From the NCBI GenBank assembly GCA_022457155.1, contig JAJGOT010001121.1, forward strand, positions 1-64,000: a stretch of DNA of 64,000 nt, read 5' to 3'. The notes below the pieces were generated by a model. The model searched no databases and was not told where the DNA came from. It saw only the letters and a program-made list of their open reading frames with translations. The translations under genes were made by a program, and so were the position numbers. Positions 23,527 through 34,168 of the stretch are shown in pieces (position 1 is the first letter of the stretch; each line of letters opens with the position of its first letter). The stretch is from Cladopsammia gracilis. Its lineage: Eukaryota > Cnidaria > Anthozoa > Scleractinia > Dendrophylliidae.

Positions 23527-24194
23527 TTATTCATTTTTGTTTTTCTTTCTTTTTGTTAGTTAGTTGTAAGCTTTTGCAATATTGTAAAATCTACAGTCAT
23601 GCAAATAAAGCTAAAAAAAATGTTGTTAAAATGTTGTTAAAACAGTCATGATTCCCAAAATCAGGATTTTCATTAGATGAATGCATCTGATTGAGATTGT
23701 GAAGGTTCAAAATTTGCACATGAAATTTTGTAGAGCACATAATTTGGTTTTGGATTTTAAGAATCCAGATAATGAGATTTAGATTTTCCCAAAGAGATTC
23801 ATCGCAAAACTGGTGTCAGTATAAATTTCTGTACTTTGCAATCTATTTAGAAAGAGATATCTGGTTAAACCATTGATATATTTACTGTACATGTGTAATA
23901 CTCAAAACCTGAGAACGGTCTCGATATCAGGAAACTGGTACTGAGATAAAAATATGAAAGCGAGTATGATCTAGTAACCAACCCATTTTTAAGGGGCAAA
24001 ATTAAAGGCAAAATCATTACTTATTTGAAATAAGAAGGGCAAATTGTGTGGTGAGTAATAATCATTTAACTTTCCCCTCATTGATTACTGCAGTAATTGG
24101 CCAGACAGATTGACTAAGGCAAGGAGTAACCCTGTCAAGAAAGAAGAACTTGTTAAAGATTATTCCTCTACCACTGAGGATGCCTTACTCTTGC

Positions 24195-24583
24195 GTAAAG
24201 AGGTAAATATGCATGATGTTAATGGGAAAGTTATTGATTTGTTGATTGCTATAAAACCATGTGTGCTTACTTGTGAAACCATTCTTTAGCTTAGCTCACA
24301 TTATATGCCTGTTGTAATGTAGCATGCATTTATATATAAATATTTTTTTGTATAAAGAATATTTTTTTTTGCCACCTTGTGTGCCAGTGGGCATGAATAG
24401 GATGAGTGAGTTAAGCGAGTGAGTGAGTCATTTGGTTTCAGAAGTGTGATTTGCATGAATTTCACTGAAAATGTTTTGGTTACAAGTGTTTTTTTGTTGG
24501 ATAGTTCAGTTCATGTCAGAAGAAAAGTTCTGATTGCATAATTGTCCATAATTGTCGAAGTAAGATTAATTTGGCCATCGCAG
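24195..24583. other. Intron of the RAG1-N-like gene
   Basis: Bounded by C then GTAAAG (24195) and GCAG (24580-24583). A competing donor at GAG then GTAAAT (24203) would put a stop (TAG) in the next exon, which is why the GTAAAG donor was chosen. Confidence 0.55.
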
Positions 24584-25367
24584 AAATGGGAAGCGAGGGA
24601 TTAGATATGGCTATAGAGGTAAGCTATTTGCATGTTCAGTATATAACCAGAGGGACAGAGGAGAGTCGCTTACTGTTGACAATAAATATTTAATTTTCAT
24701 TTCATAGTGAGAGATGGTTTTGCTCCTAAACACGCTTCGCACATGTAAATTTAAAGTAATTTCAGCTCTCCGCTTGGACCATGCAAATCAAAAACGTCAT
24801 TACAGTAGCAGTATTGCCCTTTGTAAAACCAAAATGTATTTACTGTTGTTTCGTGTATATTTTCTACAGATTGTTGAACAACCAGCTTCGCCAGCTTCCT
24901 CCAAGAAAAAGAAGCTTGAGTGAATAAATACAATTATCAATGTTATCACATCAGTCTCAATAAACAGAATTAACAGAACAACCGTTGTCTACCTTCATTT
25001 TGTCATTTTACTCGTAACATTTCAGTGTTGCTCATCAAAAATCAAGACGAGGTTGATTTGGAAATCGAAACATGAAACTATTCGAAATAACTGTGGACAA
25101 TAATAGTATGTTCGATACGTTTCTTTTTCTTTTCCCCAATATGCTGTGATGCAGCTTAAAATTCAGTCGAATAAATTGCATTGTGATGTTTTATAAGATT
25201 TATAAACTCCTTCCTTCCCGTCGCATCGTCCGCCATATTGAATTTAAGACTGTTGCTACGCACTAATGTCACGTGAACGAAAACTGGAGCAGCGATTGGC
25301 TAATGGTTTGTTTTTGTCGAGGTTATCAAAATTGATAACTGTGCCGGACTGCTAGGTGTGCCATAGT

Positions 25368-27134
25368 AGAATTGTACATTATTCTAGACTTCTTTAATGT
25401 TTAAATGTTTAAATGTTTGTTTAAATGTTTTAATGTTTTTTAATGTTTAATTAATGTTTTTATGATTTTAGTTAATGTATTGCATATTTTATTGTTTATT
25501 TTTTTATTATTTTTGTTATATATTGTCTGCTTTTCAGTTTTTAATACAGTATTTTTATAGTTTGTTATTATTCAACAGTTATTCAATTTCAGTTTCAATT
25601 CAATTTGAGTTTCAATTCAATTTCAGTTTTAAAACGAGTTTTATTTTGTTTTATTTCGTCTCAGTTTTGTTTTACAAAACTAAACTGCATCATGGCCTAT
25701 GAGGGCCATAGCCCACAATGCCATGCACGCATGTTGAGGTGTGTGGCTCTTCGTACGGCACCCGTACGCGGACTTCGATTTGCTATTCGTGCGGGAGTCC
25801 AAAACTTTCACTACTTACAATACTAATATTATACTTACATTTACATTTACATTGCATTACCTTTCACTGTTTATACTTACACTATTAATACAAACACTAT
25901 TTACAATACATGTATTCAATACACAACAAACTACAACACACTACTTAAACTATACTACCTATAAAGTGATACTTACACTATTTACATTACGGTACTAGAA
26001 ACGAAATACGAAACTACTTACAATACGATATTACTAACGAAAAGATACTTATGATACTAAGAACAATACTACTGCTGCGATACTATACGATTACTTATTA
26101 CAAATAGATAAATTTAATGAAGTTACTTACAAACGTATAGTAACGATATTTGTATTTACACAGCTAGTTTCAAGTAGTTAATTGTTTAAAAAATTAGACC
26201 ATTTTTTAGTAAAAATGCCTCATGCAACCGGGTCCTGGACCTTTACATAAGAATTTCATAATTTGGTTTCATTGACCTTTATTGAGATAAGCGGTTTAAG
26301 GTTAAAAGGATGTCTCAACTTTCGTATGAATATATGGCTTTGTCAGGCCACAAACGTGCGCTCGTACAGGAAAGCAACGCTAATACTGTGTATACGCGCA
26401 GAGAAAAAATAATCCTAGCCATTTTTCACAAATGAATCACTCTAATTCAGAATAAACAAAATAACGAGAGCTTGAATTTTTGATAAAATACGGCCAAATA
26501 AATTGCTCTCTCTTATAACTTTGCAAAGTCTCAGTTAACTAAATCATGCTATGAATACAGTATATCGCTTCATCGCGCCACAAATCTGCGCGCGCTAAAC
26601 CCCTTTCAAAAAATATGCTACTCGACTCTCGTGTCTAAAAAGAAATGCGACAAATTTTGCTAACAGCTTGAATTTTTTTATAAAATACGGCCAAATAAAT
26701 TCCTCTCTCTTCTAACGTTCTCTAAAATCTTAGTAAACTAAATCAACCTATCAATATATCGCTTTCTCAGCCCGCAAACGTGCACTCGCTAACCACTTAC
26801 AAAAAAATATGCCACTCGACTCTTGTGTTCATTGATAGCATCTAACAAAAATGCGAGAAATTTTGTTAACTAACAAAAATATGCTACTCGACTCTTGTGT
26901 TCTTATCATAGTATCTAACAAAAATGTGCTAACAAAAATGCAACAAGAATGTCCCCACAAATTCACTAACAAGTCTATTAATAGTATCTAACAAAAATTT
27001 TGCTAACAAAAATGCTCAAAGAATGCATGTTAGCCCACATAATACTCCTGTAAGTTAAACATTAACTTACAGGAGATAATAACTGACGTAGCACCGTGGC
27101 CATGCAAGCCTGTAAATATTTTCCATTTTCTTCT
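25368..27134. other. AT-rich low-complexity intergenic DNA
   Basis: 25391-25480 is a run of TTTAAATGTT variants. 25830-26170 is a loose array of ACTTACA/TTTACA words. 26600-27030 repeats AACAAAAATGCTACTCGACTCTTGTG variants. An exact 14-bp-arm hairpin (CTCCTGTAAGTTAA, 27045-27058 against 27062-27075) closes the stretch. No gene recognised. Confidence 0.5.
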
Positions 27135-27389
27135 TCAAAATACATTCCCTGTTTCTCTAAAAGTGTTTTGTTCCTCGCGAAGCGAGGTTATTAAATTTGG
27201 CGGCCGAAGGCCGCTCGGGTGCTCGGGTCTCGGGAGTTGAGCCGCGCCAAATCGAGCGAAAAATATATTTATATTTGAGCACTCTCGTGACTCCACAATG
27301 CAATCCAACAATGTGTAACCGTACATCCTGTGCCCAAGTTCAGGAGTTGCCATAAAGCCATTATGGTAATAACCGGGAGGGCACATTGT

Positions 27390-27392
<3 letters not shown>

Positions 27393-27470
<78 letters not shown>
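27393..27470. repeat. (TA)n microsatellite
   Basis: About 37 TA dinucleotides, slightly broken at the edges. The Tyr-Ile reading frames across it are artefacts. Confidence 0.97.
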
Positions 27471-27472
<2 letters not shown>

Positions 27473-27616
27473 TATATACTGAAGATGTCGTGCAGTTGCC
27501 TGGCAACAACAATCGCGACCGCTGACAATGGCGCGCGCTCATGTTTATTCATGGAGGCGGCCGGGCTGACGGTTTACCCTTACTCATCGTCGTGAAAAAG
27601 TGTTTACTCTCGGTTA

Positions 27617-27829
27617 AACACGACCAATTTCTGATGCAAATGAGAAAGAACAGCAAATACAACAACGCTGGATTGAACAATTGGCTGGAAATCCTTTCTC
27701 GAGAAGATTAACCACCGAAACTCCGCTGGAGCGAGAACAGCGATCGAGCAACGAACGAAGAAACAACGAGAGCATCGATTACAAAGATTTCGAACAGCCT
27801 GACCAAATGCCTCCATTAGAATTCTGAAC
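27617..27829 (+). pseudogene. Coding-like fragment of unknown origin
   Basis: From after a TAA at 27614 the frame stays open for about 70 codons to TGA at 27829. It is rich in Gln, Glu, Arg and Asn, with TTETPLEREQR. That charged pattern loosely resembles linker regions of Helitron-type proteins in invertebrates, but I cannot confirm this. No ATG and no neighbouring exon is seen. Confidence 0.25.
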
Positions 27830-28058
27830 GAAACCGATCAGAAGAGGCGACACCGACTGGAAGTGTGGACAAAATGATTCTGTTTATAGACGCAACGAGA
27901 GCAAACACTGATTACAGGAAAGGCTAGGCTCAAAGAAGAAGAACGATTAAGAAATCTAGCTCAAATCACCGCACTTTAATCCGCTCTTTAATGCTCTTCA
28001 ATTGAAACAACCTACATTTAAAGGCAAGTAAGCTTAAGCTTATATACAACCCTCCATA

Positions 28059-28260
28059 AATTATTCTTTAATCTACCTTTTGAAAAGAAAAAAAAGATTT
28101 CAAGTAGCTGAACAACTGACAGGCAGATCATAAGAGGATATTTTTCAATATAAAAAATTAGTACTCAAACTATTGTCTTAGTACATGCTGTAAATTGATC
28201 ATTATTGATATTCTCGCTAAGGTCACTAAGGAACTTTGATATAAGATTAAATGACATGGA
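28059..28260 (+). repeat. Direct repeat A1 (about 205 bp)
   Basis: Nearly identical to 29697-29908 in the same orientation (TTATTCTTTAATCTACC to AGATTAAATGACATGGA). A further block, ACATCAACATTACTGCTTCA, also occurs twice (29108 and 29912). This shows a local segmental duplication with the repeat at 28569-29041 in between. Confidence 0.8.
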
Positions 28261-28568
28261 AAGATGCAAGAAAACTGGTCTGATCTGATGGAAGCCGAAA
28301 CTCTTTCCAGCACAGATATATAGTTCTACAAAATGTATCCATGGTGTCAACATGTAATTTCTCTTTCAAGTATGAGCAAAGGTGAAAATTATGTCACAAA
28401 TATACACATTTGCATAATGTAGCATTATTTGTGAATGAGCAGTAAGCAAAATATACTTTGCATACGCTATCTTGCGTTTACGACATTCGTTGCAAAATAG
28501 TTCAATAATAAATAATATTCAAATGGTTTAGTAAGGAGAATTTCTGTCTACAATTTTGATTTTGTAAG

Positions 28569-29041
28569 GAAACAAGAGGCTGCAAGCAGCCTTTACTCAT
28601 GCGCATGCGTAAGAAAATTTTATGATATATTTTAAACATGATAAGAAGATGTCCGACATGGAGAAGAGTTCCTCCTTTCATTCAGTCATCGTTCCTTCAA
28701 ACCACGTTGTTTACTATTGAATGTTGTGGACATGAAGACTGTACCACAATGAAGCCAGTGATTCTTCTAAGTCTTATATATACCAAACGTGAACATAGTA
28801 ATGTATGTAGGGTTGTAGGAGATTCTGTCGTGACACCTAAGTAACGCTCTTTTACCGGAAGTGAGAATAGCCGGAAGTCACTAAACAGGAAGTGTAAATG
28901 GCAAATACGTCAACCGGAAGTGCACAATTTAAAATATGTGTGCATAAATTTGCATGCAAAATCGTGACACAAAAAATAAAAATAATAAAAACAAGAAAAA
29001 CGGAGCCGAAACCTTACCTCATGCCGCTTCGCGCATGAGTA
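28569..29041 (+). repeat. Dispersed 470-bp repeat, fullest copy
   Basis: Starts near GAGGCTGCAAGCAGCC, contains CTCATGCGCATGCGTAAG and GTCCGACATGGAG, and ends near CATGCCGCTTCGCGCATGAG. The minus-strand copy at 43365-43832 matches along its whole length and a rearranged one lies at 2845-3440. Both good copies keep a 67-codon frame open (see findings). Transposition mechanism unknown. Confidence 0.7.
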
Positions 29042-29696
29042 AAAACAATTTCTGTTAGCAATAGTGACCAGCTAATGTGTATCAACTGTATAGATAATTA
29101 AACGCATGACACATCAACATTACTGCTTCACATTTATTATTGGAATAGTGATCAGTATCTCAAATCTCCTCACAATATCAGTGTACGACCAAGTACATAT
29201 ATTATGCAAATTGAGAACCTAATCACCTTTAACATGAGATGTCTGTGGAAATTGAATACAAATTCACTGTACGTAGTTATATGACTATGTGAACTGTATT
29301 GACACCAGTAAGGAGAATGTACATCTACAAATTAATTTTGATTTTGAGATTTTTAAAGGGGTTAACTTGTCATGAAGGCCTAAGTCCTGGTCTTAACCTA
29401 CGAATTCTCCATCCTGGTCTCTATACATTGCTTATGATATTTGCAAAGAATATGTTGCTTCATCTTGAATATTCATATTTAACTTTTGTAATCAATTTCG
29501 TAATTCTCATGACCTGTATCTAAAATATAGTATTAACTCCTGCAATCTCAACCATTTAAGCGAATAGTGAATTGGATTAGCAATTATTTAATATACAGTA
29601 CACAGAAGTACCGTATGTAAAAGGAACAGGTTAATTTTGGGAAATAGCACTCACAAGCTTCAAAAAGGAAATTTAATCAAGACAGCAGGAGTTAGC

Positions 29697-29908
29697 TATT
29701 ATTCTTTAATCTACCTTTTGCAAAAAAAAAAAAAGATTTTAAGTATCTAAACAACTGACAGGCAGATCATAAGACGATATTTTTTCAATATTAAAAATTA
29801 GTACTCAAACACTGGAAACTATTGTCTTATTACATGCTGTAAATTGATGATTATTGATGTTCTTGCTAAGGTCACTAAGGAACTTTGATATAAGATTAAA
29901 TGACATGG
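29697..29908 (+). repeat. Direct repeat A2 (about 210 bp)
   Basis: Second copy of 28059-28260, same strand, with a slightly longer A-run and a few substitutions. Confidence 0.8.
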
Positions 29909-30114
29909 AACATCAACATTACTGCTTCACATTTATTATTGGAATGGTGATCAATATATCTCAACTTTAAATTACGGGGCCATTGCCGGCATGCAACCCA
30001 ACCTCTTCAGTCAAATCAGAAATTCTATCTCTCCCACATCACTAAAATTTGTGCATCCTCCCCCGAGCTTCGCGAGGTTCTGCGAGACGCGTATTTCTAG
30101 TATATTCTGGCTGT

Positions 30115-30925
30115 ATTTGTAAATTTTGCTGTTTGAAGTCGACGACTGTCTGACCTTGACACGGTTTTTCCAAGTTTTTATATTGGCCTGATAGCAAAAA
30201 TCCATCGACACTGCTGGAAAAAGCATCTCAAAATTAGTAAAGACGGTGGCCGAGGTTAAAAGCGATATCTTTTAAAACTAGGAGTAATCACGCATTAGAG
30301 AAGTGCGTTCGAGTCCTTAAGTGATGACTTCACAAAAACTAATTTTGTGAAATTATGTAATGAACCAAGGCAAAATTAGAAAGGTTTGTATGGAGTCATC
30401 AGAGCATAACGTCGCCAAAATCTCACCCCCAAATTTCACTAGGATGCTGATTTTTGGCAAAAGGGCGTTTTTCGTCTTGCCCTTTCCGAATATCGAGTTT
30501 TTCCCTGCTCTGCGTCAAGTTTATGATTGCCCAAAATCAGTATCTAATTTTGCGTTGGTTCATTACATAATTTCACAAAATTAGTTTTTGTGACGTCATC
30601 ACTTACGGACTCTATGAAGTGCGTGCACTGAGCGTGCGCTAGCGTGCGCTTGTTTGTTTTCGTGCCCAGGCTTCGCGCGTCAAGAATTGCGTCAAGAATG
30701 GTATGACGTGTTTCCGGTACCTTGTTCGTCCAAAAATCGAGTTTTTCCCTGCTCTGCATCAAGTTTATGATTGCGAACGCAATAATGGAGATATAGCTCC
30801 GCAAAGTCGGCAAATTTCACAGACGTTTGTATCACCGGCGCGCGATACAAACGATCCAGCAGTGTTGATGGATTTTTGCTATCAGGCCAATATAAAAATT
30901 TGGAAAACACGTGACAAGCTCTAAA
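30115..30925. repeat. Imperfect large inverted repeat
   Basis: AAACTAATTTTGTGAAATTATG (about 30338-30360) is inverted at 30560-30588. TATTGGCCTGATAGCAAAAA (about 30180-30205) is inverted at about 30873-30895. The arms enclose sequence containing CTGCTCTGCRTCAAGTTTATGATTGC twice. Probably a decayed palindromic element. Confidence 0.55.
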
Positions 30926-30971
30926 TATATCTAATCGCCGTCATGATGGAAGGCCAAAGTGACCTGGCTCT

Positions 30972-31247
30972 TTGAAGTTGATTTGCCTGAGAAAATCTGT
31001 CTTTGACCTCTGGAAAACAAGAAAACAAGCTCTTGGATTTGAAAGAACTACGGACAGCGAGTTTGCGAAATTCCTGTTGCACCGAATGGTTGGGAACGAA
31101 CGCAACTCGCCTTGTTTTTACATTTCGAGTGAATACAGCGGCAACCAGACGAGCAATTTTTGTTTGCCGCTTTACAAAGACAGGCACCTCGACCATTCTT
31201 TCGGGCTCAAGCTCCTTTACAAGAACAAGTCACCACCACCTAAATGA
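30972..31247 (+). other. Possible coding exon, unrecognised
   Basis: An open frame contains SVFDLWKTRKQALGF and SEFAKFLLHRMVGNERN, a helix-rich, charged stretch that reads like real protein. It lacks clear splice sites on both sides and I cannot assign a family. A different frame is open over nearly the same interval. Confidence 0.3.
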
Positions 31248-31511
31248 ACATAAAGGATAGGGGGAAATAATAGAGTAAATCTTTACGCGAACAAATGAAG
31301 CTGACTGATCTGACATTGAATGTTTGCACGTGGATCTGTCATCTACCTGTTCATCTTCCTAATAGGGTTTTCCGATTTAGTGGAAATGGAAAAGTTTTTC
31401 CTTCATTTGCATAAAAACAATAAAGGTGCGTGGCTGACATCCGTATAAAATTAATAGAAAACGCCTCGTTTTCTGTTTGGCACGATTGACAATATACAGG
31501 GCGTCGTGGTC

Positions 31512-31536
31512 TGAGTAATAGTAATTGGACTGAGTA

Positions 31537-31572
<36 letters not shown>

Positions 31573-31637
31573 AAATTTGAAATTATATTACGAGCACGAT
31601 TACCCCTGAATTGTACGACACGAAGTTCAATTACTAT
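31512..31637. mobile_element. 126-bp hairpin MITE
   Basis: ATAGTAATTGGACT...GTACAATTCAGGG (left) is repeated inverted on the right as CCCTGAATTGTAC...AGTTCAATTACTAT, with a TCAAATTTGA palindrome near the middle. The arms are imperfect. No coding capacity. Confidence 0.6.
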
Positions 31638-32180
31638 AATTAATCGCATCAATAACAAAATTCGAGATTAAAAAGTCTATGTCGACTCTTTTGTATTAAA
31701 AACGTCTAGGATATTTTCTATCAGTTTGAAAGTAGAAGGAAAACAGCAAAAAAGAACCCATTCAAGTGCAACTGATTGACGCGCGCGCAACCTAGGTGTC
31801 CAATTACAGCTATCCAACTTCGTCTTCTTCATTCTCCGGATTGACCCGTAAACATTTACTCTTATTGGCGATTTAGCATTGTCGAGTGATTCGTCTGTTT
31901 CCATAGATAAATGAGTTACTCTCTAGACGAATAGCGAGTGAATAGCACAAAAACACCGCTCGATAAATTTCTCGCGAGCATATGTCTTGTGTTTGAGAAA
32001 AGCTGGATAAAAATAGTTGACCAATCAGAGTACGCCATTTAACAATACCGCGATTTCAAAACAAAAACAAACGACTGCACTGCATCCCGGATGGAAATGG
32101 GCCTTTAATATAGATAGTTTTATTTACATGTGCGCGTTTTAAGAGTTTCTGACTCCTGAGCGTTAATTGTGTCTAAATAA

Positions 32181-32270
32181 ATGATTGATTGATTGATTGA
32201 TTGGTTAGTTGATTGTTTGATTGACTGACTGATTGATTGATTGATTGCTTGATTGATTGATTGATTGACA
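32181..32270. repeat. (TGAT)n microsatellite
   Basis: About 20 GATT/TGAT units with interruptions. The corresponding flank of the other TRAF MATH copy has a shorter CAGT/CAAT run at 11740-11765, so the microsatellite was part of the duplicated segment. Confidence 0.9.
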
Positions 32271-32364
32271 TCAACGTCACTTTTAAAATGTACCTACACA
32301 AAAAATCCAAGTAATTATTTCTTGATCAGCTGGGTTTTTTTTGTTTGTTTTAATGGAATCGCCG

Positions 32365-33063
32365 CTATTGTGGTAGAGAGATTTGCACTTGAACAATTAT
32401 GCTATCGTCCAAAATATAACACCTTTCCTTCAGTTTGTTGTGTGATACAAATGTGAAGGAGCCACGTCCAAGGTTCTCATCTGTCATAGGCTTCACGAAG
32501 CACTCCTTCAATTCAGGGAGTTCATAACCTTTCGTTAAGGACAAACTAACGTTCTTCCTGTTGGTGGCATCTACTTGTTGGTCAATCAACGTAAACTTCA
32601 CATTATTATGGAAAGGCCAGGGTAACATGTCATCGCGTTCACCTTTCATTATATTAAGGAATATCGAGAGGTGAGTGTTCTCTCCAGAGCTTGAACCATT
32701 TGGAAACGAATGTAATCTACATTTATACCCATATCTGTAAAATGGCTCACTAAATATTACAGTTTTTTCTCCATTTTTGGCTTTTCTCAAGACTTCACTG
32801 AAGCCACCGATCTTCCACTCAAAATAATTTTGTTCTTCCGAACATTGCATTTTGTTTTCAAGAACATTGACCTTCTCCTCAAGTTTTCTTGTGGTCAATT
32901 TGAACTTTTCTTCGAGTTTTCTTGTGGTCTCTTTTAACTTTTCTTCGAGTTTTCTTGTGGTCTCTTTAAACTCCTCTTGTGTGTCGCTCAACTTCACACA
33001 AGCCAAGTCAAGATGAAGTCTGGTGGTCGTTTCAAGATGTGATTCAACCTCTCTTCGCTGAAT
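32365..33063 (-). CDS. TRAF-family terminal exon, inverted paralogue
   Basis: Begins after a TTTTTCAG acceptor (33064-33071 on the plus strand) at the same codon as the 10983 copy and runs 232 codons to TAG. The coiled coil has three 11-residue TTRKLEEK-type units instead of two. The MATH/TRAF-C domain shows FEWKIGGFSEVL, YGYKCRLHSFPNG, THLSIFLNI, LPWPFHNNV, TLIDQQ and ILDDSIIVQ, closer to the usual TRAF-C pattern than the 10983 copy. Both flanks match that copy in reverse, so a segment of about 1.1 kb was duplicated in inverted orientation. No upstream TRAF exons are seen on this strand up to 47 kb. The frame is intact. Confidence 0.75.
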   Translation of the reverse strand: MQRREVESHLETTTRLHLDLACVKLSDTQEEFKETTRKLEEKLKETTRKLEEKFKLTTRKLEEKVNVLENKMQCSEEQNYFEWKIGGFSEVLRKAKNGEKTVIFSEPFYRYGYKCRLHSFPNGSSSGENTHLSIFLNIMKGERDDMLPWPFHNNVKFTLIDQQVDATNRKNVSLSLTKGYELPELKECFVKPMTDENLGRGSFTFVSHNKLKERCYILDDSIIVQVQISLPQ

Positions 33064-33344
33064 CTGAAAAATATATATCACTGATTATAATTATGATAAG
33101 CAACACTGTGGCATTGTATGCAGCAAATGAATTTGTTAGATTCAACTGACAAGAACATGGACATACAATCAATCAGTCACTATATTTTGTTGCCGTTTTA
33201 CACAGTAAGTTTCAGTTGGTAAAAAATACTTATACTGCATTTGGTTACTTTTCAACGCATCACAAAGGGCTTTTTTTCAACAATCTTAAACCAATAAATC
33301 AAATATAAAGAATTCATAATTTTAAGGGCCCGTCTCCAAAGTGA

Positions 33345-33760
33345 GTAATTAAGAATTCAAACATGGTAGAAATAGCGTCAAACTCGAAAAAAAAAGTAAA
33401 CCGGGTTTCAGATGGGATTTTAACCCACGACCCTCCGTAATCTAGCCGGATGCTCTATCACAGAGCTACTGGGACTCTGTGGTAAGCAAGGGTGAAATGT
33501 GGGCTTTTGACTGGAACGGCATCGCGTGGTTCCAGTGAAATGATGACTGGCACAACTGACTCATAACTGCATCACGCAGTCACATTAGTGCATATCAAAG
33601 ATGCAACCAAGCAACCTCCAAAGTAAGTAATTAAGAATTCAAACATGATAGAAATAGCATCAAACGCGGAAACAAAATCCGAGTTCCAGATGGGATTTGA
33701 ACCCACGACCCTCTATGATGTACTGGGACTGGGACTCTGTGGTGAGCAAGGGTAAAATGT
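33345..33760 (-). repeat. Two tandem tRNA-like repeats
   Basis: Two related blocks (about 33345-33500 and 33628-33760) each contain, on the minus strand, a tRNA-like module with GGGTCGTGGGTT(C/A)AAATCCCATCTG as B-box/T-arm. The first also keeps a TAGCTCTGTGATAGAGC D-arm-like part. The anticodon arm is not convincing and the second copy is shortened, so these are tRNA-derived repeats rather than genes. Confidence 0.5.
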
Positions 33761-33939
33761 TTTTTTTTTTCGAGTTTGAAGCTATTTCTATATCTTTTTT
33801 TTTTGTGTCATCGCCTCTTTCTTTTTGGTTGGATTTACGCTTCTTTTGTTCGCGGCCATCAATTTCAAATCCTAAGATGCCAACTATGTGTAATTGTTGA
33901 AAGGTGCCGCTCGATGTCACTTATAACGAGTGTAAAACG

Positions 33940-34168
33940 ATAAATTTGTGAAGTTGGGGCCGAATAAAGTGTCCGTAATAGCGAGATTTCGCAATAGCGG
34001 GAGTTTGTTTTAGTCAGATATCTGTAACTTTAGACAGGGATTTAACTGCTGTCCGTAATAGCGGGGTGTCCGTAATAGCGAGGTGTCCGCAAGGCGGGAG
34101 TTGACTGTATGTAGACAGACAAACCCAAAGAGGATTTTAAAGAAATACAGTAAAGAAAACATAATAAC
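33940..34168. repeat. Short GTCCGTAATAGCG tandem words
   Basis: GTCCGTAATAGCGAG variants recur at 33969, 34051 and 34066, ending GTCCGCAAGGCGGGAGTTGACTG. Left neighbour of the 20-kb element. No coding region. Confidence 0.5.

Larger units (their letters stand above)
18955..23645 (+). mobile_element. CR1/L2-group LINE, near full length
   Basis: Two reading frames (ORF1 esterase, ORF2 endonuclease-RT) are followed by AATAAA at 23603 and a 3' tail of A-run plus two TGTTGTTAAAA units, a tail style of CR1/L2-type LINEs. It lies in the same orientation as, and inside the first visible intron of, the RAG1-N-like gene. The start of ORF1 lacks an ATG, so the 5' end is probably truncated. The rest is almost undamaged. 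Confidence 0.8.
17339..24923 (+). pseudogene. RAG1 N-terminal-like zinc protein, multi-exon, disrupted
   Basis: Exons: 17339-18458, 24094-24194, 24584-24618 and 24870-24923 (TGA). Junctions keep frame in phases 2, 1 and 0. The N-terminus has CRFYGK, then GIDIEEDNDFIHPPHICQSC, then WKPHTEGTSC. The spacing of the FGIDV-D-IHP-FC-C and W-PH-C elements resembles the zinc-binding N-terminal part of RAG1, and related proteins occur in mollusc N-RAG-TP mobile elements. One expected Cys is Tyr in CRFYGK, and a TGA (17633-17635) stands where another Cys is likely. A one-base deletion near 17887 breaks the frame before 17905-18458. The middle region (TPESWL, MPTMPENDLL, DNDQVLMKKW) belongs to a cnidarian family I know only as uncharacterised. 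The tail is lysine-rich. Probably the transposon's own protein. Function unproven. Confidence 0.65.
16587..25367 (+). mobile_element. 8.8-kb TIR transposon carrying a RAG1-N-like gene
   Basis: A 47-bp inverted repeat bounds the interval. Left (16587-16633) and right (25321-25367) ends both start ACTATGG, diverge for about 9 bases, then are identical for 31 bases from CAGTCCGGCACAGTTATC through a palindrome to GATAACC. The only gene inside is the plus-strand multi-exon reading frame 17339-24923. A CR1/L2-group LINE and a 188-bp MITE occupy its largest intron. No clear target duplication is seen. TIRs plus one enclosed gene make a cut-and-paste element likely (inference). Mutations in the gene mean this copy cannot move on its own. 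Confidence 0.7.

Noticed and set aside
27135..27552. Tyr-Ile repeat frames on the minus strand
   Set aside because: Translation of the (TA)n microsatellite.
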